A stretch of DNA of 41,799 nt from JBCBTD01 sp039818825 (GTDB taxonomy: Bacteria; Pseudomonadota; Alphaproteobacteria; Geminicoccales; Geminicoccaceae), in the NCBI GenBank assembly GCA_039818825.1, contig JBCBTD010000035.1:1-41799 (forward strand), read 5' to 3'. A program made the position numbers and the translations under genes. This document shows positions 8,720-16,328 of this stretch, piece after piece. The notes beneath the pieces were generated by a model. It saw only the letters and a list, made by a program, of their open reading frames with translations, searched no databases and was not told the DNA's origin. The number at the start of each line of letters is the position of its first letter. Position 1 is the stretch's first letter.

Positions 8720-10339
8720 GTGCGGGACCTCGGAACGTTCGACTACGTCATCGTCGGTGCAGGCACGGCCGGTTGCGTTCTCGCGAACCGCCTGTCCGCC
8801 GATCCGTCGGTCCGAGTGTTGCTTCTCGAGGCTGGAGGCGAGGCAACGGGCCTGTGGCTCAAGATTCCGGTCGGATATCTCTACACCCAGAACGATCCGC
8901 GCACCGACTGGTGCTTCAAGACCGAAGCTGAACCAGGGCTCGGCGGGCGGACGCTCAACTACCCGCGCGGCCGCGTCATCGGCGGCTGTTCGGCCATCAA
9001 CGGCATGATCTACATGCGTGGCCAAGCGGAGGACTACGACGGTTGGCGCCAGATGGGCAACGTCGGCTGGGGGTGGGACGACGTGCTGCCGCTGTTCGTC
9101 AAGGCCGAAGACCAATCACGCGGCGCCGACGAGACCCATGGTGTGGGCGGCGAGTGGCGCGTCGAGGAGATGCGGGTTTCCTGGGAAATCCTCGACGCTT
9201 GGCGAGAGGCCGCAGGTGAGTGCGGCATTCCCAGGTCCGACGACTTCAACCGCGGCGACAACGGCGGTTGCGGCTACTTCCAGGTCAACCAGCGCCGCGG
9301 AGTGCGCCTGCATACTGGCCGCGCCTTTCTCGATCCGGTGCGCACCCGCGCCAACCTGGAGGTGGTGACCCACGCCCAGGCTCGGCGGCTGATCGTCGAG
9401 GACGGGCAGGCGCGGGGCATCGAGCTGATGGCGGACGGCAAGCCGGCCACCGCGACGGCGCTAGGCGAGGTCGTCCTGACCGCAGGCGCGATCGGCTCGC
9501 CGCAGCTTCTCGAACTCTCCGGGATCGGCGACGGCGACCGATTGGCGGCGCTCGGCATCGACGTAAGGCATCCGCTTGGTGCAGTCGGCGAGAACCTCCA
9601 GGACCACTTGCAGATCCGTTGCGCGTTCCGCGTCCAAGGCACGAGAACGCTCAACGAGCGCGCCCACAGCCTTTGGGGCAAGCTGACCATGGGGGTGGAG
9701 TACGCGCTGTTCCGGTCAGGGCCTTTGAGCATGGCGCCAAGCCAACTAGGCGCTTTCGCCAAGAGCGACGCGGCGATGGCGACGCCTGACCTCCAGTACC
9801 ACGTGCAACCGCTCAGCCTGGAGCGATTCGGCGAACCCCTGCATCCGTTTCCGGCCTTTACGGCGTCGGTGTGCAATCTGCGACCGACCAGCCGAGGCAG
9901 CGTCCACATCACCAGCCGAGACACTGGCGCGCCACCGTCGATCCGCCCGAACTACCTCGAGACCGACCACGATCGGCGCACCGCCGCGCGCGCCATCGAA
10001 CTCACCCGGCGGATCGCCGCGGCGCCAGCACTCGCGCCATTCTGCCCCGACGAGTTCAAGCCCGGACCAGAGATCGTCGGGGACGAGGCCTTGGCCGAAG
10101 CCGCCGGGCAGATCGGCACGACGATCTTCCATCCCGTTGGCACCTGCCGCATGGGGACCGACGACGACGCCGTCGTGGACCCGCGACTGCGCGTGCGCGG
10201 TCTCCGCGGCCTGCGCATCGCCGACGCGTCGGTCATGCCGACCATTACCTCGGGCAATACCAACGCACCGACCATGGTGATCGCCGAGAAGGCCGCACTC
10301 GTGATGGCCGCCGACCGACGCCACGGCGGCGCCGGCTGA
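8720..10339 (+). CDS. GMC-family FAD-dependent oxidoreductase (choline/alcohol dehydrogenase type)
   Basis: The 539-residue product starts almost at its FAD-binding Rossmann motif (VIVGAGTAG, residues 10-18) and has the GMC signature PRGRVIGGCSAING. Its C-terminal block contains FHPVGTCRMG, with the probable catalytic His, and ITSGNTNAPT. The family oxidises alcohols such as choline, polyethylene glycol or sugar alcohols and passes electrons to oxygen or a membrane carrier. The substrate here is not evident. There is no Tat or Sec signal. The start is a GTG with GGGAGG five bases upstream. It is divergent from phaC (193 bp between starts), and its stop is 18 bp before the putative PhaR operator of the phasin gene. 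Placement between phaC and the phasin gene may be incidental. Confidence 0.92.
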   Translation: MRDLGTFDYVIVGAGTAGCVLANRLSADPSVRVLLLEAGGEATGLWLKIPVGYLYTQNDPRTDWCFKTEAEPGLGGRTLNYPRGRVIGGCSAINGMIYMRGQAEDYDGWRQMGNVGWGWDDVLPLFVKAEDQSRGADETHGVGGEWRVEEMRVSWEILDAWREAAGECGIPRSDDFNRGDNGGCGYFQVNQRRGVRLHTGRAFLDPVRTRANLEVVTHAQARRLIVEDGQARGIELMADGKPATATALGEVVLTAGAIGSPQLLELSGIGDGDRLAALGIDVRHPLGAVGENLQDHLQIRCAFRVQGTRTLNERAHSLWGKLTMGVEYALFRSGPLSMAPSQLGAFAKSDAAMATPDLQYHVQPLSLERFGEPLHPFPAFTASVCNLRPTSRGSVHITSRDTGAPPSIRPNYLETDHDRRTAARAIELTRRIAAAPALAPFCPDEFKPGPEIVGDEALAEAAGQIGTTIFHPVGTCRMGTDDDAVVDPRLRVRGLRGLRIADASVMPTITSGNTNAPTMVIAEKAALVMAADRRHGGAG

Positions 10340-10357
10340 GGCCTGCCAAGGTGCTAT

Positions 10358-10389
10358 GCTGCACTGCAACATTTTTCTTGCAGTGCAGC
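10358..10389. promoter_or_regulatory. Perfect 12-bp inverted repeat, probable PhaR operator of the phasin gene
   Basis: The arms at 10358-10369 (GCTGCACTGCAA) and 10378-10389 (TTGCAGTGCAGC) are exact inverse complements with an 8-base spacer containing a T-run. Each arm holds a CTGC-N3-GCAA unit, close to the CTGC-N3/4-GCAG element described for PhaR of Paracoccus and relatives, which represses phasin genes when no PHA is present. It lies 45-76 bases upstream of the phasin start and overlaps a plausible -35 region. A terminator role for the preceding GMC gene is less likely because no T-run follows the 3' arm. The repeat is seen directly; the PhaR assignment is inference, and no phaR gene is in the window. 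Confidence 0.7.
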
Positions 10390-10406
10390 GTGCGCCGGAG
10401 TAGAAC
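10378..10406 (+). promoter_or_regulatory. Candidate phasin promoter overlapping the operator
   Basis: TTGCAG at 10378-10383 and TAGAAC at 10401-10406 are separated by 17 bases, a weak match to -35 and -10 boxes. The -35 element would lie inside the right arm of the inverted repeat, a geometry that would let a bound repressor block RNA polymerase. The match is modest, so the exact start of transcription is uncertain. Confidence 0.35.
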
Positions 10407-10433
10407 GTCGTCATCAGCCAACGAGGTGACGCC

Positions 10434-10796
10434 ATGAATTCCCTGCAGCTCCCGAAGTTCGACGTCGATGCACTCGTCGCGCTCCAGAAGGCCAACGTCG
10501 AGGCCATGGTCCAAGCGCAGCAGATTCTGCTCGAGGCCGCCGAGGTCGCGCTCAAGGCGCAGGTCGCTTTCGCCCAGGAGAATGCCACGTCGGTCCAGGC
10601 CGTGATGAACGGCAAGCTCGACGTCGAGCGGAAGCCCGAGGCCTATCTCGACGACTTCAAGATGGCGACCGGTAAAGGCCTGACCGTCGCGCAGACCCAG
10701 GTCGACCTGGCCCTCAAGGCTCAGAGCGAAGCGTTCGAGATCCTGACCAAGCGGATCGCCGCCAACGTCGACGACGTGCAGAAGCTCGCCGCCTGA
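10434..10796 (+). CDS. phaP: Phasin family protein (PHA granule-associated)
   Basis: The 120-residue, wholly helical product is rich in Ala, Gln and Lys with no Cys. It contains the phasin pattern of an amphipathic helix (ALVALQKANVEAMVQAQQ) followed by repeated heptad-like Ala/Gln stretches and the QVDLALKAQSEAFEILTKR segment. Phasins coat poly(hydroxyalkanoate) granules and control their number and size. The ATG is preceded by GAGGTGA. The gene has its own promoter region with the CTGC-N3-GCAA inverted repeat and a strong terminator 65 bp after the stop, so it is probably a single-gene transcript. It is near phaC but on the opposite strand. Alternative annotations for such short helical proteins exist, but the PHA context supports this one. 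Confidence 0.93.
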   Translation: MNSLQLPKFDVDALVALQKANVEAMVQAQQILLEAAEVALKAQVAFAQENATSVQAVMNGKLDVERKPEAYLDDFKMATGKGLTVAQTQVDLALKAQSEAFEILTKRIAANVDDVQKLAA

Positions 10797-10860
10797 CGCA
10801 GAGCCAACGTCCGCCATCAGACCCGCCGCGACCCTTCCCCTCCCCCAGCGGCGGTCGTCC

Positions 10861-10905
10861 GCACGAGCCTCGGGCCACTCCCTCCCGGGGCTCGTGCCTC
10901 GTTTT
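10861..10905 (+). terminator. Rho-independent terminator after the phasin gene
   Basis: A 14-base stem (10861-10874 pairing with 10884-10897, with one G-T wobble) encloses a 9-base loop and is followed by CTCGTTTT. It is the best intrinsic terminator in the window. It would stop phasin transcription 65 bp beyond the stop codon, before the convergent SnoaL-like gene. Confidence 0.85.
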
Positions 10906-10953
10906 GCGCCTGATATGAGCGCTTCGACGCCCGCCTGAGGGTCGTGTCGTGTC

Positions 10954-11319
10954 TCAGTTCGGATCTGAGCCCCGCTCCAAGCCGTGCAGCGTGAGGAACG
11001 ACAGTTTGTCCCAGTAACCCCGCTGGAAGGCGATCTGTCCGCTGATGACGTGGAAGAACCCGCAGCCGCGCAAACCGGTTGGATCGCGCCACTCCAAGAT
11101 GGCCCATTCGCCGTCTTCGAAGAGATTCTCCGGGATGCAAACCATCTTGGTCAGACGGAACCCGGCCGCGAACATCGCTCGGATGGCGTCGCGCCCCTCG
11201 ACGGGGCTTTCGGCCACCTGGTGGTTCGTTGCATCCACGCGATAGAGTGCACTCAACGCGTCGGCATCTGCGCGATTGAACGCGTCGACCCAAGCCTGCA
11301 CGACGTCACGGGGCCGCAT
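10954..11319 (-). CDS. SnoaL-like / NTF2-fold protein
   Basis: The 121-residue product begins VQAWVDAFNRADADALSALY and continues with EGRDAIRAMF, GEWAILEWRDP and GCGFFHVISGQIAFQRGYWD. This is the typical alternation of the SnoaL_2 / nuclear-transport-factor-2-like cone fold, in which the barrel binds a small hydrophobic ligand. Members include isomerases, hydrolases and many uncharacterised proteins, so the reaction is unknown. The ATG at 11319 has AGGAGG six bases upstream; upstream in-frame sequence is Arg/Pro-rich and probably untranslated. It stands alone, convergent with the phasin gene and divergent from the thiamine enzyme gene. Confidence 0.85.
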   Translation of the reverse strand: MRPRDVVQAWVDAFNRADADALSALYRVDATNHQVAESPVEGRDAIRAMFAAGFRLTKMVCIPENLFEDGEWAILEWRDPTGLRGCGFFHVISGQIAFQRGYWDKLSFLTLHGLERGSDPN

Positions 11320-11647
11320 TTTCCGCCTCCTTCGAGTGACCGGACTGGGGCGAGATCTCAAAAACGAAACACGACCCGCCGAAGCCCTCTTTGACAGGCG
11401 ACGAGGCAGTTCGCCACGATTCGTCCCGACATCCCGAGGCGGCGGCACCACCCCCTTCGCGCCCCAGGCGCCGAAGCCCGTCGAGGAGCACCGTCAGGCC
11501 ACTTCCGACCACCCACGCAATGCCGGGCATCGTGAGGGAGTTCAACCCTAGCGTTGGCGTGCCGCAGCTCGGCTCAACCAAGTCTTGGCATGGCGGGGTT
11601 GTGGGTGGACGACTAGTCTCGAGAGCGAAGGGCTTGGGAGGGTCGTG
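11320..11647. other. Intergenic region between divergent genes, no gene seen
   Basis: This 328-bp gap separates the SnoaL-like gene (minus) from the AceE-type gene (plus). Translation in all frames gives only Arg/Pro-rich low-complexity sequence. A perfect TTGACA lies at 11391-11396 on the plus strand, but the best -10 at normal spacing (around 11415-11420, CACGAT) is poor. The only clear signal is GGGAGGG at 11636-11642, the ribosome binding site of the downstream gene. Promoters for both genes must lie here, but I cannot place them. Confidence 0.6.
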
Positions 11648-14026
11648 ATGGCGTTTCGGCGAGACGATCTGGACGTCTTGAGCGAACTCGAGCGGAAGGT
11701 GCTGTGGCTCGCGGCGTGGACGGTCCACAACGCCAACCACCTTCGCCCCTCGCGCGACGGCATCAAAGTCGGGGGACATCAGTCGTCCTCAGCGTCGGTC
11801 GTGACGTTGATGACCGCACTCTACTTTGCCGTGCTGCGGCCGGCGGACCGCGTCGCGGTCAAACCGCACGCTTCGCCGGTCTTTCACGCGATCCAGTACC
11901 TGCTGGGGCGCCAATCCCTGGACCAGCTCCAGCGATTCCGTGCCTTCGGCGGCGCCCAGTCCTACCCGTCGCGGACCAAAGACGCCGACGACGTCGATTT
12001 CTCCACGGGTTCGGTCGGTCTTGGCGTCGGCGTGACGCTGTTCGCGTCGCTGGTTCAAGACTACCTCCGTAGCCACGACCTGATCCGCGCCGATGAACCG
12101 GACGGCCGAATGATCGCACTTCTGGGCGATGCCGAGCTGGACGAGGGCAACATCTACGAAGCTCTCTTGGAAGGCTGGAAGCAAGACGTTCGCAACCTGT
12201 GGTGGATCGTCGACTACAACCGCCAGTCGCTCGACGGCGTCGTCAACGACGAGCTGTTCCAAAGGATCGAGCAATTCTTCCGCAACGTCGGTTGGCGGGT
12301 CGTCAACGTGAAGTACGGCGAGAAGCTGCAGCGCGCGTTCGCGGGTCCCGCCGGCGGTGCCCTGCAGCGCTGGATCGATGACTGCCCCAACCAGCTCTAC
12401 TCCGCCCTGACGTTCAAGGGCGGGCCGGCTTGGCGCGCGAAGCTCGCGCGAGACCTCCGTGGCACCGCCGGTCTGGGCGAGCTCTTGGACACTCACGACG
12501 ACGACGCGCTGCAAGCGTTGATGACCAACCTCGGCGGCCATGATCTCGCCACACTGCTCGACGCCTTCGAGGCCGCCGACGACGACGCTCCAACCTGCTT
12601 CGTGGCCTACACGATCAAGGGCTACGGCTTGCCGTTGGCCGGACACAAGGACAACCACGCCGGGCTGATGACGCCGGACCAGATGAACGAGCTGCGCGCG
12701 CGCCACGGCGTCGAGGAAGGCGCCGAGTGGTCGATCGACGCCGGCCTCGGCCTGCCGAACGAGCGCCTGCAGGCGTTCTTGGCTGGCGTGCCGTTCGCCC
12801 AGCGCCGTGGAGTGCAGCCACCACCGCGCGTCGATGTGCCGACCCTCGTCACCCCGACCGGTCCTGTGCAGTCCACGCAAGAGACGTTCGGCCGCCTGTT
12901 GAACGACTTGGCGCGTAGCAATGCGCCGATCGTCCATCATCTGCTGACGACGTCACCCGACGTTACGATCTCGACCAACCTTGCCGGGTGGGTCAATCAA
13001 CGGGCGATCTACCACCGCCAGCTCCGGCCCGACCTGTTCCGCGAGGAGCAAGTCGCCTCGCCGCTGAAGTGGGACCAGGGTCCCCATGGCCAGCATCTCG
13101 AACTTGGGATCGCCGAGAACAACCTGTTCCTGGCGTTGGCGGCGATGGGCCTCGCGCCGCGCTTGTTCGGCAGCCGGCTCCTGCCGATCGGCACGCTCTA
13201 CGACCCGTTCATCGCGCGCGGGCTCGATGCGCTCAACTACGCTTGCTACCAGGATGCGCGGTTCCTCCTGGTCGCCACCCCTTCAGGCATTTCGCTGGCA
13301 CCCGAAGGTGGCGCACATCAGTCGATCGCGACGCCGCTGATCGGCCTGTCGCAAGACGGCCTCGCGGCGTTCGAGCCGGCCTACGCGGACGAGCTGGCCT
13401 GTCTCGTCGAGTGGGCGCTGGGCTATCTCCAGAACGACGGCGACGGCCACTCGGCAACCGGGTGGGATCGTGACGTCGAGGGCGGCGCCGTTTATCTGCG
13501 CTTGTCGACCCGCCCGCTGACCCAGCCGGACCGAAGCCTGGACGACGCCCATCGTAGGGCGATCGTCGACGGCGGCTATTGGCAACGTCCACCGGATCCC
13601 CGCACCCGGGTGGCGATCGCCTACCAGGGGGTGCTCGCCGCCGAGGCCCTGGCGGCGACGGCCATCCTCGACGAGGAGGACGAACCGGTGGCGCTGCTCG
13701 CCGTGACCTCCGCCGACCGGCTGAACGCTGGCTGGCACGCCGCCTTGCGGCGCGCTCAGACGACTGGCGATTGGCACAGCTCGCACGTCGAGAGCCTGCT
13801 CGGCGGGCTGCCGCACGACGCCAGCCTCGTCACGGTCGTCGACGGGCATCCGGCGACGCTGGGCTGGCTCGGCAGCGTCTGGGGCCATCGGGTGTTCCCG
13901 CTCGGCGTCGAGCATTTCGGGCAGTCGGGCGACACGATCGATCTTTACGCCCATCACCGCGTCGACCCGGAGGCCATCCTCGACGCCTGTGCACAAGCGC
14001 TGCTGTCGCGTCCGCGGCGCGGCTGA
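11648..14026 (+). CDS. AceE-type (homodimeric) pyruvate dehydrogenase E1 / transketolase-like thiamine-diphosphate enzyme
   Basis: The 792-residue product has the two-domain layout of homodimeric E1 enzymes. The N-terminal thiamine-binding half contains GGHQSSS (42-48), KPHASPVFHA and a thiamine-magnesium motif starting at GDAELDEGN (160-168) with the partner Asn in DYNRQSLDG (N191). It then has the AceE-like TIKGYGLPLAGHKDNHAG. The second half contains ELGIAENN, the Pyr-domain Glu motif, then SGISLAPEGGAHQS. Such enzymes decarboxylate pyruvate or a related 2-oxoacid, but no E2 or E3 gene is adjacent, so the acceptor is unclear. The canonical GDG reads GDA here. The ATG is supported by GGGAGGG five bases upstream. 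It could be annotated simply as a transketolase, and the substrate is not determined by the sequence. Confidence 0.85.
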   Translation: MAFRRDDLDVLSELERKVLWLAAWTVHNANHLRPSRDGIKVGGHQSSSASVVTLMTALYFAVLRPADRVAVKPHASPVFHAIQYLLGRQSLDQLQRFRAFGGAQSYPSRTKDADDVDFSTGSVGLGVGVTLFASLVQDYLRSHDLIRADEPDGRMIALLGDAELDEGNIYEALLEGWKQDVRNLWWIVDYNRQSLDGVVNDELFQRIEQFFRNVGWRVVNVKYGEKLQRAFAGPAGGALQRWIDDCPNQLYSALTFKGGPAWRAKLARDLRGTAGLGELLDTHDDDALQALMTNLGGHDLATLLDAFEAADDDAPTCFVAYTIKGYGLPLAGHKDNHAGLMTPDQMNELRARHGVEEGAEWSIDAGLGLPNERLQAFLAGVPFAQRRGVQPPPRVDVPTLVTPTGPVQSTQETFGRLLNDLARSNAPIVHHLLTTSPDVTISTNLAGWVNQRAIYHRQLRPDLFREEQVASPLKWDQGPHGQHLELGIAENNLFLALAAMGLAPRLFGSRLLPIGTLYDPFIARGLDALNYACYQDARFLLVATPSGISLAPEGGAHQSIATPLIGLSQDGLAAFEPAYADELACLVEWALGYLQNDGDGHSATGWDRDVEGGAVYLRLSTRPLTQPDRSLDDAHRRAIVDGGYWQRPPDPRTRVAIAYQGVLAAEALAATAILDEEDEPVALLAVTSADRLNAGWHAALRRAQTTGDWHSSHVESLLGGLPHDASLVTVVDGHPATLGWLGSVWGHRVFPLGVEHFGQSGDTIDLYAHHRVDPEAILDACAQALLSRPRRG

Positions 14027-14101
14027 CGCGTGACTTGGACCTTGGCATAGGGCGAATGTCGCGCTTCTACTGCACCGCGAAAGTCGACGATCCTGCGCAG
14101 C

Positions 14102-14836
14102 ATGGAGGAGAGTTACGCCGGACTGGTCGCCCTAGCTGAGGGCTATCCCTACGACCTCCGCGAAGAGGCATTCACCTTTCGCGGTGGCGAGGCGCAGCCG
14201 TTCGACACCGACTTGCTGCTGGACCGGACCGCGTTCCTGGCGATCGGCTCCAATGCCGCGCCGCAGCGGCTGCTAGCCAAGTTCGGCCACGACGAGATCG
14301 TGCCGGTGATCCCGGCGCGACTGGCGGATCACGCCGTCGTCTACGCGGCGACCGTGACGGGCTACGGCTCGATCCCGGCCACCATCGTCGTCGCACCCGG
14401 CGCCGTGGCACTGGTGTCGGTCACGTTCCTGACCGACGGTCAGGTGGCAACGATGGACGAGAGCGAAGCCGTCGGCGAACGCTACGAGCGGATCGATCTG
14501 ACGGAGGCTACGCAGATCGAGACCGGGCCGTTCGTCGGCCCCGTCGTCGCTTACCGCAGCCTGCTGGGCGCCTTGCTGGTCAACGACCAGCCGCTACGGC
14601 TCGCAGAGGTTCCGACCGTCGGCACGAAGTTCGGCGCCGCCTATCAAACGGGCGTGCTCGCGCTGCTGCACCTCACCTTCGCGCAGCCGGGCGAGGCCTA
14701 TGCGAGCTTCGTCGGCGCGCTGGTCGGCTCGCCGGGCCGCCGCGAGGAAATCGCCAGCGCCCTGCGCCTCGGACTCCGAACGCCCGGTCACGCCCCGTGT
14801 CGGGCTCAAAAGCCGGAATCGGTCTCGGCCACGTAA
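14102..14836 (+). CDS. Gamma-glutamylcyclotransferase-like fold protein
   Basis: In the 244-residue product, AIGSNAAPQRLLAKF near residue 46 resembles the YGSN loop of gamma-glutamylcyclotransferases. PATIVVAPGAVALVSVTF followed by MDESEAVGERYERIDL resembles the core strand and catalytic-Glu segment of the same fold. If so, the Glu in DESEAVG would be the acid/base, and the substrate could be a gamma-glutamyl amine or peptide. The resemblance is partial and the protein is longer than most family members, so the call is tentative. The ATG at 14102 lacks a good upstream ribosome binding site, so the true start could differ. Its last 31 bp overlap the 3' end of the convergent DUF924 gene. Confidence 0.55.
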   Translation: MEESYAGLVALAEGYPYDLREEAFTFRGGEAQPFDTDLLLDRTAFLAIGSNAAPQRLLAKFGHDEIVPVIPARLADHAVVYAATVTGYGSIPATIVVAPGAVALVSVTFLTDGQVATMDESEAVGERYERIDLTEATQIETGPFVGPVVAYRSLLGALLVNDQPLRLAEVPTVGTKFGAAYQTGVLALLHLTFAQPGEAYASFVGALVGSPGRREEIASALRLGLRTPGHAPCRAQKPESVSAT

Positions 14837-15348
14837 GTGCACTCCGCCGACGTCGACGTTCGCCCGAGCACGTCGTTCCGGTGCGGGAAGCGGCCGAACC
14901 GTCGAATGACGTCGCGGTGGCGCTCGGCGTAGTCGGTGTAGACCGCATCGCCTAGAGCACCGATCAACGTCACCGCCCGATCCTGGTCGGCGAGCCGCTC
15001 GCTGTGCTCGAACGGTAGGTACAGGAAGTGCCGCTCGTCGATGCTCAGGTCCTGATCTTGTTGCTGCTCGATCGCCATCGCCGCCGCGGTCAGCGCCGCG
15101 TCGTCGAAGGCGAATGCGCGGGCCGTGCCGCGGAAGAGATTGCGCGGCAACTGGTCGAGCACGAGAACCTGTGCCAAGGCACCCTTGGGCGTGGCCGCCC
15201 AGCTGGCGAGGCCGCCGCCACAGGCTCTGTCTGGTAGATCGCCGAACCGCCGCCCGAGTTCGGCATCGACAGCGGCGTCGGCAACGAACCACGCCTCTCT
15301 GTCCAGCGTGCGAAACCAGTAGTCCAAGAGTTCCTCGAACTCGGTCAT
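14806..15348 (-). CDS. DUF924 family protein
   Basis: The 180-residue product matches DUF924. It starts LLDYWF, has the W-F motif early and contains LVLDQLPRNLFRGTARAFAFD with the family's DQ.PRN core. It then has FLYLPFEHSE and ends with RFGRFPHRNDVLGR. The family is helical, soluble and of unknown biochemical function. The ATG has GGAGG upstream within the end of the transporter gene, and stop and start share a base (TGATG), so translation is probably coupled to the transporter. Its 3' end overlaps the convergent GGCT-like gene by 31 bp. It is the last gene of the cyclase-transporter operon. Confidence 0.92.
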   Translation of the reverse strand: MTEFEELLDYWFRTLDREAWFVADAAVDAELGRRFGDLPDRACGGGLASWAATPKGALAQVLVLDQLPRNLFRGTARAFAFDDAALTAAAMAIEQQQDQDLSIDERHFLYLPFEHSERLADQDRAVTLIGALGDAVYTDYAERHRDVIRRFGRFPHRNDVLGRTSTSAECTYVAETDSGF

Positions 15349-16328
15349 CACCACCTCCGCGGGTCGGTCTCGTGGCGCGGCGCCAACAATCGGGAGACCA
15401 CAGGCCGCAGCAGAATGGGCAGCATGTAGATGGGGAACTGGGCGAGCCCCAGATACACCACGGTTGCCGGCTCGGCCGCAGGGCCCAGCGCCGCCACGAC
15501 CACGCCGAAATTGCTGAAGCCGGTCAGCAGACCGAAGGTCAGCGCCATCCGCAGGCCCAGGAACACGAAGAGGAGACTGGTCGCCGCGAACAGGCCGAAG
15601 GCCAGGGCGAAGGCGCCGGCGAGACAGCGCAACACGAACCACGGATCGCCGATCAAGGCTGCCGTAACACCATCCATGACGGCGAGGCCGAACACCAACA
15701 AGACGACGACGACGATACCGTCGATCAGCGGTGCCGCATCGCGGATCGCCACCGCTCCGAGGATCCGACGGATCAAGGTCGCTGCCGCGGCGGCGCCGCC
15801 GATCAACAAAGCCAGCCGCAGCAGCAGCGATGGCGGCTCGACGGGTAGAGCGACACCGAGCAGCACGCCGGCGATGGCGGGAAGCGTGAACGGCACCAAC
15901 GCGCTCGCGACCACCGCCGCAGCCAGGGTGAACGCTGCATCGAGGCCAAGCAACAACGCGAACGACGCTGCAGCGATGATCGGCGCGGACGCCGCGGTGA
16001 GGACCAGATGGTCGGCGAGAAACGGATCGACCGCCGCCGCAGCGACCGCGGGCACGACCAACAACGGTGCCACGACCAGCGCCCAAAGGACCGCCGCCGC
16101 GACTAACCAGCGGCGTTGCAGGCTGGCGAGGAGGCTGTTCGGTTCGATCCGCAAGACGGTCGCGAGCAACAACAACGCCATCGCGGGTGTCAGCAGTGGC
16201 CGGGCCAACGCCGCCGCCGGCGGGATCAACACACCGAGGAAGATCCCTGCAGCGAGAAACCCGGTAGCTCGGCGGCCGAGCCCCCCTAGGACGTGGTGCG
16301 CAGCGACCGCCGCCCGCGCCAAGATCAC
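15348..16328 (-). CDS. BASS/SBF-like multi-pass membrane transporter
   Basis: The 326-residue product is almost wholly hydrophobic, with about nine or ten membrane segments. Family-like features are GIFLGVLIPPAAALARPLLTP near the N-terminus, LTAASAPIIAAASFALLLG in the middle and GFSNFGVVVAALGP near the end. These recall the bile acid:sodium symporter / BART superfamily, whose members move organic anions with sodium. The substrate is unknown. The GTG start overlaps the stop of the cyclase gene (GTGA, four bases), implying translational coupling. A longer upstream extension is possible but would overlap the cyclase coding region. It lies between a cAMP-producing enzyme and a DUF924 protein; a functional link is inference. 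Confidence 0.75.
   Translation of the reverse strand: MILARAAVAAHHVLGGLGRRATGFLAAGIFLGVLIPPAAALARPLLTPAMALLLLATVLRIEPNSLLASLQRRWLVAAAVLWALVVAPLLVVPAVAAAAVDPFLADHLVLTAASAPIIAAASFALLLGLDAAFTLAAAVVASALVPFTLPAIAGVLLGVALPVEPPSLLLRLALLIGGAAAAATLIRRILGAVAIRDAAPLIDGIVVVVLLVFGLAVMDGVTAALIGDPWFVLRCLAGAFALAFGLFAATSLLFVFLGLRMALTFGLLTGFSNFGVVVAALGPAAEPATVVYLGLAQFPIYMLPILLRPVVSRLLAPRHETDPRRW

Noticed and set aside
11391..11420. TTGACA followed by CACGAT as a promoter for the AceE-type gene
   Set aside because: The -10 matches only three of six bases and the site is about 230 bases from the start codon. I mention it in the intergenic entry but do not claim a promoter.
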